From ZC4RG30 sp963777735 (GTDB taxonomy: Bacteria > Pseudomonadota > Gammaproteobacteria > Steroidobacterales > Steroidobacteraceae), in NCBI GenBank assembly GCA_963777735.1, contig CAVZRQ010000008.1:558001-622000 (forward strand): a stretch of 64,000 bases of DNA. The letters run 5' to 3'. Shown one piece after another: positions 45,863 through 54,023 of this stretch. The notes beneath the pieces were generated by a model. That model was given only the letters and a program-made list of their open reading frames with translations. It did no database searches and had not been told where the DNA came from. The position numbers were made by a program, and so were the translations under genes. The number at the start of each line of letters is the position of its first letter. The first letter of the stretch is position 1.

Positions 45863-47606
45863 CCGCCACGCTGACCTGCGTCAATTGCCCATCGGCCACA
45901 CGCAATACCTGATCAGCCACGCGCACCAGCTTCTCCTGATGCGCCACCGCCAGCACTGCCATTCTGGTCTTGAGGTGCGCCACGGTCTCGACGATGGCGT
46001 CCTGGGCTTCGGGATCCAGATTGCTGGTGGCTTCATCGAGAATCAGCAACCGGGGTTCGTGGATCAGCGCACGTGCAATGGCAAGGCGCTGTCGCTGCCC
46101 GCCCGAGAGGCGGGATCCGCCCTGCCCCACATGTGTCTGCAGTCCTTGCGGCATGTCTTCGACAAACTGCAGGGCATCGGCTGCGCGCAGAGCCTCCCGG
46201 ATGCGTTCTTCGGGGATGTCTTCTCCCAGCGTCAGATTGTGGGCTACGGACTCGTCGACCATCACCGATTCCTGCGGCACATAGCCGATCTGCCGGCGCC
46301 ACGATCGCAGATCAAGCTCGGGAAGTGCCACACCGTCAATCAGTATCCGTCCGGCATCCGGCTGCCGCAGTCCCACGATCAGATCCAGCAAGGTGGTCTT
46401 GCCGGAACCGGAAGGACCAATGATGAGGGTAAGCCCGCGCGCAGGAACCACCAGCGACACACCATCGAGGATCCATCGCGAACCATCGTGGGAATAACGA
46501 ACGTCTTCCAGCGCGAACTGGCGGGTCAGCTGCGCGTTCCCGGTTCCACCCGTCGGCTCACGCTGCTCATTCGCGGAATCAATGGATTTCACCAGCGACC
46601 AGTAGGCGCTCTCCTGCACCACCACCAGCTGATAGGCCTTCTGGCCCTTTGACAGGTAGCTCACCACTCGTGCCAGCATGAACAGCATCACCACGAGCTC
46701 GGCCATCGGCATCTTCAGGATCGTTACGCCAAGGAAGAATCCGATACCCACCATGATCGCAAGCATCGGCTCCTGCAGCGCCGTCAATGCTTCCTTGCTG
46801 ATCACCTGACGACGCAACGCGCGTTCCAGCTGCTTGGTCTGGTCGGTCAGGAGCGCATCCACATGATCTTCCCGCGCCATTGCCTTGAGGGGCTTCGCGG
46901 CCGAGAACTGCGCACCGATCAGTGTCATCAGGGATTTCTGCAGCTCGGTCTGGTGCTGCCCGGCGCGGCGCGAGGCGCCGATCAATGCACGCATAGCCAG
47001 CAGCATCACGCTGCCGGCTATTGCGGCCGCCACACCTGCGACCGGCGAGATGGAGAAAGCCACAAACAGGTACACCATCGAACTGAGTACCATGGCCGCC
47101 ATCACGGCCCCTTGCTGGAAGGCCTCTGACGCGCGCTGCGCTTCGGTCGCAACGGAATTCGAAAGACCGCCCACGGACTGTTCGAGGTAGTGTTTCCAGC
47201 GCGCCCCCATCGTGGCGCGGATCAATGTCAGACGCATGTCGGTGGCGATGCGCGCCACCGTGTAGCCCACCTGGCGGTTCGCCACCAGCGACATCACGCC
47301 GCGCATGGCAATCAGCACGATGGCCACCAGCAACAGGTTCATGGGCAATGGATCTATGCCAATCCTGCGCACAGCCTCCATGGCGAACTGCTGCGGACCT
47401 GAAGGCTTGGCTGCTGCATCACCGGTGGTCAGTGACAGCATCGACAGCAGCATCGACATGCCCAGACCTTCGAACAGGCTGGCGACAAACACCGCGATAA
47501 GGGCCAGTGAACTGCGCAGCGGGTAAGTGCGCACGAACACGCCCAGCATCCGCATCGCCCCGTGACGCTGCGGAACCCGCAGCTTGCGACCCTGTCCGAT
47601 GCTCAT
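45837..47606 (-). CDS. MsbA-like ABC exporter (fused membrane and ATPase domains)
   Basis: 589-aa half-transporter. The membrane domain (about 25-330) has six helices; the ATPase has Walker A GPSGSGKTT (397-405), signature LSGGQ (500-504) and Walker B LILDE (521-525). The architecture is that of lipid flippases such as MsbA and of LipB-type exporters. The gene sits between the diacylglycerol-kinase-like and acyltransferase-like genes, each overlapping, so a function in flipping the finished sphingolipid across the inner membrane is likely. The normal msbA-lpxK pair is not seen here. Confidence 0.85.
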   Translation of the reverse strand: MSIGQGRKLRVPQRHGAMRMLGVFVRTYPLRSSLALIAVFVASLFEGLGMSMLLSMLSLTTGDAAAKPSGPQQFAMEAVRRIGIDPLPMNLLLVAIVLIAMRGVMSLVANRQVGYTVARIATDMRLTLIRATMGARWKHYLEQSVGGLSNSVATEAQRASEAFQQGAVMAAMVLSSMVYLFVAFSISPVAGVAAAIAGSVMLLAMRALIGASRRAGQHQTELQKSLMTLIGAQFSAAKPLKAMAREDHVDALLTDQTKQLERALRRQVISKEALTALQEPMLAIMVGIGFFLGVTILKMPMAELVVMLFMLARVVSYLSKGQKAYQLVVVQESAYWSLVKSIDSANEQREPTGGTGNAQLTRQFALEDVRYSHDGSRWILDGVSLVVPARGLTLIIGPSGSGKTTLLDLIVGLRQPDAGRILIDGVALPELDLRSWRRQIGYVPQESVMVDESVAHNLTLGEDIPEERIREALRAADALQFVEDMPQGLQTHVGQGGSRLSGGQRQRLAIARALIHEPRLLILDEATSNLDPEAQDAIVETVAHLKTRMAVLAVAHQEKLVRVADQVLRVADGQLTQVSVADGRAALGG

Positions 47607-48610
47607 GGTCGCAGCACGCGCAAACGGATGCCGGCGCTCAACCTCACCGGTCGCGTCGGGTCGGTCGCGAACAATTCGCCATCCAGTGCGTAGCCTTCAA
47701 GGCCCAACACATCCGCCCGCTCGAATCGCCCGCTGAGATGTCCGTTCTGCAGTGTCATGTGGTTGTCGAACCGCCCCCTGAGCATTGCAGGCAGGTGCCG
47801 CCAGAAATGCCTTGCCGTCGCCGCTACAGCGGTCAGTCGCAGCTCGCCAGCGCCGCGTGAAGCAAACGGATTGTAGAGCGCCTCGCGCAACTGCAGGGTC
47901 GAGGCCAGCAGGATACGCATCGGCGCACGCAGTACCTCCACAGGATTGGTAGTGACCTGCATCCGGCTGTAAGGCGGCAACGGGCTGCTACCCATCCAGA
48001 CCTGAACCATCATCTTCAGCAGGCACCAGGGATCTGCGAACCAGCTTCGATGCAGCCAGCTGGTGCCCCGGGCACGATGCTCACGACACAGCCTGACGCC
48101 ATCGTAGAGCACGGCACCCACCATGAAGAATCCGTGTTGTGGCTCGGAACCTTCCTGCTCGACCCGCAAAGTCACCATGGTCTCTTCAACCAGCGGACGC
48201 CCCTCATGCAGCGCCTTCAGCGCGGCACGGAAACGTTCCCAGGGTGGATATCCACCACAATCACGCGGGATCACATTCGCGCGGCCACCCGCGAGCAATA
48301 GCAGCGCTGGCGACCAGCCGGTATTGTCTGGTCGCGCGAGGTGCTGCGCCATCGCATGCAAGGTGCCGTCGCCCGCCAGCACCCAGATCTGTTCGGCATG
48401 CAGGGCGCGCAACCGATCCAGTACTGCATGGAATTCAGTCAGGTCGGAAGCATGTTCCACGCGCAAACCGTGGCTGCGGGCAAGGTCGGAGACCCGCCCC
48501 GCCAGGCCGTTTCGCGATGCACGGAAGCTGAGTGGATTGACAATCAGCCAGGGCCGCGCTGCGGCGGCACCAGGCGCAGCCGACGCCCCCCCGGCTGCAT
48601 CCGGAATCAA
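47603..48610 (-). CDS. Diacylglycerol kinase-like (DAGK catalytic) protein, ceramide/sphingoid kinase candidate
   Basis: 335-aa lipid-kinase-fold protein. The nucleotide-binding core is seen as PWLIVNPLSF (20-29) and VLAGDGTLHAMAQ (77-89), and the second half has the beta-sandwich with LYNPFASRGAGELRL. The family phosphorylates diacylglycerol, sphingosine or ceramide. In Caulobacter a ceramide kinase acts in anionic sphingolipid synthesis; context suggests the same here. The likely start is TTG 48610, whose last two bases begin the stop of the desaturase gene (TTGA overlap); no ATG or GTG lies between it and the conserved core. Confidence 0.75.
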   Translation of the reverse strand: MIPDAAGGASAAPGAAAARPWLIVNPLSFRASRNGLAGRVSDLARSHGLRVEHASDLTEFHAVLDRLRALHAEQIWVLAGDGTLHAMAQHLARPDNTGWSPALLLLAGGRANVIPRDCGGYPPWERFRAALKALHEGRPLVEETMVTLRVEQEGSEPQHGFFMVGAVLYDGVRLCREHRARGTSWLHRSWFADPWCLLKMMVQVWMGSSPLPPYSRMQVTTNPVEVLRAPMRILLASTLQLREALYNPFASRGAGELRLTAVAATARHFWRHLPAMLRGRFDNHMTLQNGHLSGRFERADVLGLEGYALDGELFATDPTRPVRLSAGIRLRVLRP

Positions 48611-49731
48611 GTGCGCGCGTTCCGGAAACGCCAGAGATTGATTGCCGAGTCCTGCGGCGCCGTATGGAGGGCGCCACGCCAGAGGTTGGCCAATGCCTTG
48701 AAGTAGCTGTCGCAGCTGGCGGCGTGATAGGGCGAGCCCGCCGGCAGCTGCGCGATCAGTCGCGCATGCGCCTTGCCGAGATTGTGGTAAGGCAGGAACG
48801 GAAACAGATGATGCAGCGCGTGGTACCGCAATCCCACCGGAAACATCAGCACCGTCAGCCAGGTCTGGCCGGTGATGTTGATGGAGTCGGAAAACTGCTC
48901 GGCCAGCGTCATGCGCTCGCCGCGATTGGAGTAGCTGTGTGCTGCCAGGTTGCGCACCCAGTTCAAGGTCAAAGTCAGCCCGATCAGCACGTACCCCTTC
49001 AGCAACAGCACCCACTCGATCATGCCTTTCGCCAGCAGCCCGGCAAGGGCGAGCAACCACAGGAAGCACAATGCTTCCACCACGCGCAGGTGCCCTTCGT
49101 CCGCAGCAGGGAAACGCTTGCGGTAATACGGATTGCTTACGCCGGCCGATGCTGCCGTCAGCACCCATTCACGCAGGCCATGGTGCAGATAAGACACCGG
49201 CCCGACGATGCCAAACCGCAGCACGGTGAACAGCGGCAGCAACGGCGCCTGCAGCAGGTACTTGACGGTCTCGCGCAGCGGGGCCGCAGCAAGCGGCAGA
49301 TACTCGCCGTCATCGGGGGTACCGAAGTAGCGCACGCTGTGATGTTCGACATGGTTCTTGTAGAAGATCCACGGCATCAGGAAAGGAATGCCCATCAGCA
49401 GGTTCCATACCCGCGCGAACCACTTCAGTTCGCCGGAACGGAAGTGGATGATCTCGTGGATGAAGGTTCCGGCGCGGAAGAACAGGATCGACGAAGCCAG
49501 CAATGCGAGCATCGCGATGCCGCCCCAGCCCGGGGTGAGCAGAAAATAGAGGGCCAGCGCCCAGGCTGCACTGACGCTGAGCAGGAAGTCGGTCCAGTAG
49601 ATGACGGCCGAACGCTGCTGCAGGTCATCGATGATATCGCGAGCCTGGCGGGTCCAGTGGGGGCCGGAATCACCGGCGGCGGGACTCGCATCCGCCTCGG
49701 GCGGTGCGGCAATGAGGGAATCGTTGGTCAC
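48607..49731 (-). CDS. Membrane fatty acid/sphingolipid desaturase family protein
   Basis: 374-aa integral membrane di-iron enzyme. The histidine boxes are HEIIH (92-96), HVEHH (127-131) and HALHH (304-308), with four hydrophobic helices around them. The length and HFRSGE after box 1 fit the FA_desaturase family that includes sphingolipid desaturases and hydroxylases. It is the first gene of the five-gene operon desaturase-kinase-ABC exporter-acyltransferase-CerR. GTG 49731 (MTNDSLIAAP) is preferred; an upstream GTG at 49797 is open but without similarity. The exact substrate is not known. Confidence 0.8.
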   Translation of the reverse strand: MTNDSLIAAPPEADASPAAGDSGPHWTRQARDIIDDLQQRSAVIYWTDFLLSVSAAWALALYFLLTPGWGGIAMLALLASSILFFRAGTFIHEIIHFRSGELKWFARVWNLLMGIPFLMPWIFYKNHVEHHSVRYFGTPDDGEYLPLAAAPLRETVKYLLQAPLLPLFTVLRFGIVGPVSYLHHGLREWVLTAASAGVSNPYYRKRFPAADEGHLRVVEALCFLWLLALAGLLAKGMIEWVLLLKGYVLIGLTLTLNWVRNLAAHSYSNRGERMTLAEQFSDSINITGQTWLTVLMFPVGLRYHALHHLFPFLPYHNLGKAHARLIAQLPAGSPYHAASCDSYFKALANLWRGALHTAPQDSAINLWRFRNART

Positions 49732-49808
49732 GGCATCCCAAGGATACTGGTGGGTGCCAGACCTAACAAGAGCAGAAACCCCGGGATCCGAAACCACGCC
49801 CCCGGGGC

Positions 49809-51257
49809 GTGGGCTATAGTCCTGTCGTGGAATTCAGGATCAGCGCCGCAAGTTCCGAGCGACTGGAAGAAGAACGGATTGCCCAGCAGTCCTGGGTGCT
49901 CAAACAGCCGTCCAACGCGCCCGTCATCGACGCCCTCCTCCGCCGGGAATTCCTGGCGCCGCAAGCTGCCTTGGATTCCGAAGCGCTGGAACTCCAGCGC
50001 ATCATCGAATTCGCCAGATCCGAAGTACCCTGGTATCGAGACAGCGAGGCATGGCGCGCTCCCCGCATCGAAGGCCCTGTCACCCGCGAGACACTGGCCA
50101 CATTGCCCGTGCTCGACAAGGCCCGGTTGCGCGAGGACTTCGTGTCGTTCAAGGCCGTGAGATTGCCCAAAGGCGAACGCTTCTGCTACGAAACGAAGTC
50201 GTCGGGCACTACCGGCACGCCAGTCCGCGTGGCATTCGGCCAGCAGGCCGCCATGTCCTTTGGACTTCTGGCGCAACGATTGCATCGCTGGGCGCGTTTC
50301 GACGCGCGGCTGATGCAAGCGGTCATCCGGCTGCCGCGCGACCTGAAGAGGGACAAGGATGGCACCCTGCTGCCGGACAATCAGGTGCAGCGCAGTGATG
50401 GCTGGATGTATGTCCGCAATTTCTTTCACACCGGACCCCAGATCGCCATTGCGCGCAGCAATTCCGTTGAATTCCAGCTGGAATGGCTGCGCAAGGAACA
50501 GCCCGGTTACCTGATGACCTTTCCTGGCACGTTGGAAACCCTGGTGTTTGCCGCACAGGGGAAACCCGCTGCGAACCTGAAGGGCCTGCGTACCATCAGC
50601 GCGACCTTGACCGAGGCCATGCGCCAGCAGATCGAATCAGCCACGCAACTGACTGTGCAGCAGCCTTATGGCCTCAACGAGATCGGCGCCGTGGCCAGTC
50701 GCTGCTCTGCGGGGCGGTACCACGTGAACGCGGAACACTGCATCGTGGAGATCGTCGACGAGGACAACAAGCCTTGCCAGCCCGGTGAGTTCGGGCGCGT
50801 GCTGGTGACAGCCTTGACCAACGTGGTCATGCCGCTGATCCGTTACGACACGGGAGACTCGGCGGAAGCCGTTACTGGCGATTGCCCGTGCGGCAGGACG
50901 CTGCCGGGATTCGGCCGCATCCTCGGACGGTATCGCGCCATGCGCCACGCGCCCGCGGGCACTTCGCGTCGCGTCAACCTGATGTTCGACACTCTGCAGG
51001 CCCTGCCACTGGAACTGCTGGCGGAACTTCGCGAGTACCAGTTGCATCAGTATTGCGATGGTCGCTTCGAAATGCGACTCAACACCCGCAACGAACCGGA
51101 TTACCGCCTTGTCTCTGCCTTGCGTGCGGCCTGGGATGCCAACGCAGGAGCCGTTGCCCTGGAGATTCTCCGCGTGAATGCCATTCCAGCTGCCGCGGGC
51201 GGCAAGGCGCAGGATTTCACTTCGGATTTCTTCCCTTCCATTCACGAAGGCGCGTAG
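49809..51257 (+). CDS. CapK/PaaK-like adenylate-forming protein
   Basis: 482-aa member of the phenylacetate-CoA ligase-like (CapK) group. The AMP-binding signature is KSSGTTGTPVRVAFG (about 133-147), followed by YGLNEIGAVASRC and the domain-closing VMPLIRYDTGDS. Such proteins activate carboxylates as acyl-AMP, some in cell-envelope or polysaccharide loci. Start codons GTG 49809 and GTG 49827 are both possible; a TATAGT lies at 49815-49820. It is divergent from the desaturase and is likely part of the same envelope-lipid locus. Substrate unknown. Confidence 0.75.
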   Translation: MGYSPVVEFRISAASSERLEEERIAQQSWVLKQPSNAPVIDALLRREFLAPQAALDSEALELQRIIEFARSEVPWYRDSEAWRAPRIEGPVTRETLATLPVLDKARLREDFVSFKAVRLPKGERFCYETKSSGTTGTPVRVAFGQQAAMSFGLLAQRLHRWARFDARLMQAVIRLPRDLKRDKDGTLLPDNQVQRSDGWMYVRNFFHTGPQIAIARSNSVEFQLEWLRKEQPGYLMTFPGTLETLVFAAQGKPAANLKGLRTISATLTEAMRQQIESATQLTVQQPYGLNEIGAVASRCSAGRYHVNAEHCIVEIVDEDNKPCQPGEFGRVLVTALTNVVMPLIRYDTGDSAEAVTGDCPCGRTLPGFGRILGRYRAMRHAPAGTSRRVNLMFDTLQALPLELLAELREYQLHQYCDGRFEMRLNTRNEPDYRLVSALRAAWDANAGAVALEILRVNAIPAAAGGKAQDFTSDFFPSIHEGA

Positions 51258-51266
51258 CAGCGAGAT

Positions 51267-52087
51267 TCAGTCGCGCTGCAACGTCACGATGGGACAACTG
51301 TCTCCGCAGGGAAAGTCGGGACGCCCGATGCCGAGCAGGGAGAGGCCCGGGATCATCGCAACCATGGCGGTCAGACCGGTTTCATCGGTCAGGTGGTAGA
51401 CGGCTTGGCTGTCGCGATGTACCTGCAGCCTTTCCACGTGCTCTGGATTCCAACCCAGCTGTTCGACCAGGAATCGGCCGTTGTCACTCATGGCGTGGAT
51501 CTGCGCCACCACATCCCGTGGCCGGACGCCGGTCGATGCACTCTCCTGCATCGCCCCCCACAATCGCAGCTTGAGCAGATCCAGCGATGCGATGCGTCGA
51601 TTGATCAGGTCGGTGGCGATGCCCTCCAGAGTGCCGGTCCGACCCATGGGCGCAAACAGACGTACCGCGAAAACTCCACCCGGTGCCAGTACGCGTGCGA
51701 CTTCCTCCAGCAGGCGGCGCTGGTCTTCCAGCGTCAGCAATCCAAATCCGCCATCACACAGGACGATGTCGAGCGACTGTTGCGGAAAGGGAATGTCGGT
51801 CCAGGAACCCAGATGGGCCGATTTCCGATCTCCCGGCCAGACAGCCTCGATCATGTCCTTTGAACCGTCGAGTGCGGCGAGCCGGGTGCCGGGTGGCCAA
51901 TGCAGATCACAACAGAGTTCCGGTGTAACGCCCAGGATCAATCCTTTGGGGGGCTCGAGCGGCCTGCCTGCCGGGCAGCAATGGCCTGATCGAAGAATTT
52001 CAGATCGGCCGCGATGGGGCGCAGCGGCGACCCCACGAGGCTCCACGTCCGGGCGATGCGCGGCCAGTGACTGCTGCGTGCGTTCAT
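51267..52087 (-). CDS. SAM-dependent methyltransferase, interrupted by an apparent 1-nt frameshift
   Basis: Class I methyltransferase of the type with N-terminal W...GSPLRP text and a LILGVTPEL motif I. The first 43 codons (MNARSSHWPRIARTW...AARQAGR) run from ATG 52087, which overlaps the sulfotransferase stop (ATGA). The remaining protein (LILGVTPELCCDLHWPPGTRLAALDGS onward) is in another frame. Adding one C to the run of six in the coding strand (51948-51953) joins them into a 273-aa protein. DIVLCDGGFGLLTLEDQ and VARVLAPGGVFAVRLF are typical motif IV/V regions. The acceptor is unknown; coupling to a sulfotransferase suggests small-molecule or lipid tailoring. Confidence 0.78.
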
Positions 52088-53004
52088 CGGTAGCGCGCAA
52101 CCTGCTCGAAATCCGCCAGGCTCCGATCGAAGCGCTGCTGGAAAGCGGCAAGCTGTGCCGGACTGAGCGTGCGCCGTCCGTCGCCGACCTCGCCCCGGCG
52201 AATGAACTGGTCGGGATTCTTGACCAGATAAGGCACCGACTTTTCCTTGCCGGCAAAATGCGCGTTGCGCGGACCGAGCTGCAGTTCGTGCTCCTTCATG
52301 CTGCGGAAGCTGGAGTATTTCCTCGTGCGCTCGAGCGTGGCGGCATCGACTTCGATGCCGCAGAAACTCGCCATCGAAAGTACCGTGCGATCGAAATCGG
52401 TCTTCAGGTCTTCATAGTGAACGTAGTGCACCGGTAATCCATGCCGATTCGCAAGCCACGGCCGCAGGTGGTCGAACCAGTTGTATTCCGTGTTGTGCAG
52501 GAAATGCTCGAAATGTTCTTCGAAGGTTCCTGCATACCGTTTGAAGTTGCGCCGATGGTGGTAGAGCGAAACGCAAACGTCTCGCCCATCGCGCAACACG
52601 AAGACGAAACGGCCCCGCTGCCCCTTCCGGAAGCGCCGGTAATCATCGTGCGATTTCAGCAGGCGCGGCGCCGGGGTGACTGCCAGCTCGACTTCCCGCA
52701 GCGCCGCGTACCAGACCCAGGGCGAAATATCGAACAGATGGTCGAAGTTCATGTCGCCAGCGGTCGTCAGCTGGTAGAGGATGATCTGGGCCCAGGTGGT
52801 GCCCGACTTGGAAAACGTGGACACATGGATATCGGAATCGGCGTGACCGAACCGGGCCGTGTAGAGCTGGTAGCGATACTCGAACTCGAGTTCGCGCAAG
52901 GCCTTGACCGGCAACCTGCCCAGCAGGCGGGTCAGTGCATGAATGGCCTCGAGCCTGCGGATGCTGGCGGCATCCCGGAATATGGCCGAATCGGGGCGGG
53001 ACAT
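52084..53004 (-). CDS. PAPS-dependent sulfotransferase
   Basis: 306-aa cytosolic-type sulfotransferase. The 5'-phosphosulfate loop FSKSGTTW (64-71), the catalytic-type His in LLKSHDDYR (His119) and the 3'-phosphate motif VLRDGRDVCVSLYHH (136-150, Arg138 and Ser146) are all intact, as in sulfotransferases acting on hydroxyls of small molecules or lipids. ATG 53004 lies 22 nt after the CCA end of tRNA-Ser; an apparent extension of the frame through the tRNA is an artefact. It is translationally coupled to the methyltransferase. A sulfated lipid is possible given the neighbourhood. Confidence 0.87.
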   Translation of the reverse strand: MSRPDSAIFRDAASIRRLEAIHALTRLLGRLPVKALRELEFEYRYQLYTARFGHADSDIHVSTFSKSGTTWAQIILYQLTTAGDMNFDHLFDISPWVWYAALREVELAVTPAPRLLKSHDDYRRFRKGQRGRFVFVLRDGRDVCVSLYHHRRNFKRYAGTFEEHFEHFLHNTEYNWFDHLRPWLANRHGLPVHYVHYEDLKTDFDRTVLSMASFCGIEVDAATLERTRKYSSFRSMKEHELQLGPRNAHFAGKEKSVPYLVKNPDQFIRRGEVGDGRRTLSPAQLAAFQQRFDRSLADFEQVARYR

Positions 53005-53025
53005 GCGGATCGCTACCCTTGAAGG

Positions 53026-53115
<90 letters not shown>

Positions 53116-53158
53116 GCGGTACTTCGGTCGTTCGAAGGCGCGCTATTCTAGACGAAAC

Positions 53159-53419
53159 ATGGAACCAGAACGCATCAGCTTCCCGGTCGAATATCCCATC
53201 AAGGTGGTGGCCCGAGCCGCCCCGGACCTGCGGGCGCAGGTTGATGCGGTGTTTTCGAGGCATTTGGGCGCCATCCCGCCTGAAAAAGTGGCACAGCGCG
53301 ACTCTGCACAGAGCAATTTCGTGGCCCTGACCTACTCACTGGTGGTCCAGGACGAAGCGCAGCTGCAGGCGCTGCATCAGGATCTGAAACAGGTGGATGG
53401 CGTGGTCATGGTGCTGTAA
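53159..53419 (+). CDS. ybeD: DUF493 (YbeD) family protein
   Basis: 86-aa ACT-like fold protein. Text such as ISFPVEYPIKVVARAAPDL and QSNFVALTYSLVVQDEAQLQALHQDLKQVDGVVMVL matches the family throughout. In E. coli ybeD precedes lipB on the same strand; here it is convergent with lipB and overlaps its end by 14 nt. The function is not established; some evidence links the family to lipoate metabolism by position only. ATG 53159 is the right start, since upstream sequence is tRNA. Confidence 0.92.
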   Translation: MEPERISFPVEYPIKVVARAAPDLRAQVDAVFSRHLGAIPPEKVAQRDSAQSNFVALTYSLVVQDEAQLQALHQDLKQVDGVVMVL

Positions 53420-54023
53420 GCACCACATTCAACCCATCCGCCAGCCGCCGCGCGAAATCGCGCCCGACCTCCTCCACGCTGATATGAATACCAAGGTCGG
53501 CAAGCTGCGTGACCTGCATGCCGGCCATGCCGCAAGGATTGATGTGCTGGAATGGCGCCAGATCCATGTCCACATTCAGCGCGAGGCCGTGGTAACTGGT
53601 GCCGCGGCGGATGCGCAGACCCAGACTCGCCAGTTTCCGGCCCTCGACATAGACACCGGGCGCGTCACGCCTGCCCATGGCAGTGACTCCATGTGCACCC
53701 ACCAGGTCGATGACCGCCTGTTCCAGCTTCATCACCAAGGTGCGAACGTTCAGGCCCTGACGGCGCACATCCAGCAGCGGATACGCCACCAGCTGCCCAG
53801 GTCCATGGTAGGTCACCTGCCCGCCACGGTCGGTAGACACCACCGGGATGCTGCCTGCGGCCAGAACATGCCCTCGATCCGCGGCCATGCCGAGGGTGTA
53901 AACGGGCGGGTGTTCCAGCAGCCAGATTTCATCTGGCGTCGAGGCCTCGCGGGCATCGACAAACTGCTGCATGGCGCTGACGGTGGGCTCGTAGTCGACC
54001 CGCCCCAGCCAGCGCAGGATCAC
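53406..54023 (-). CDS. lipB: Octanoyl-[ACP]:protein N-octanoyltransferase
   Basis: 205-aa enzyme that transfers octanoate from ACP to lipoyl domains. Conserved blocks are DEIWLLEHPPVYTLG, DRGGQVTYHGPGQLVAY, RDAPGVYVEGRKLASLG (catalytic Lys) and NPCGMAGMQV (catalytic Cys). The start is GTG 54023, overlapping the lipA stop as GTGA; family similarity begins exactly there (ILRWLGRVDYEP). It is encoded downstream of lipA on the minus strand, the reverse of the E. coli order, so both lipoate genes are translated together. Confidence 0.96.
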   Translation of the reverse strand: MILRWLGRVDYEPTVSAMQQFVDAREASTPDEIWLLEHPPVYTLGMAADRGHVLAAGSIPVVSTDRGGQVTYHGPGQLVAYPLLDVRRQGLNVRTLVMKLEQAVIDLVGAHGVTAMGRRDAPGVYVEGRKLASLGLRIRRGTSYHGLALNVDMDLAPFQHINPCGMAGMQVTQLADLGIHISVEEVGRDFARRLADGLNVVLTAP

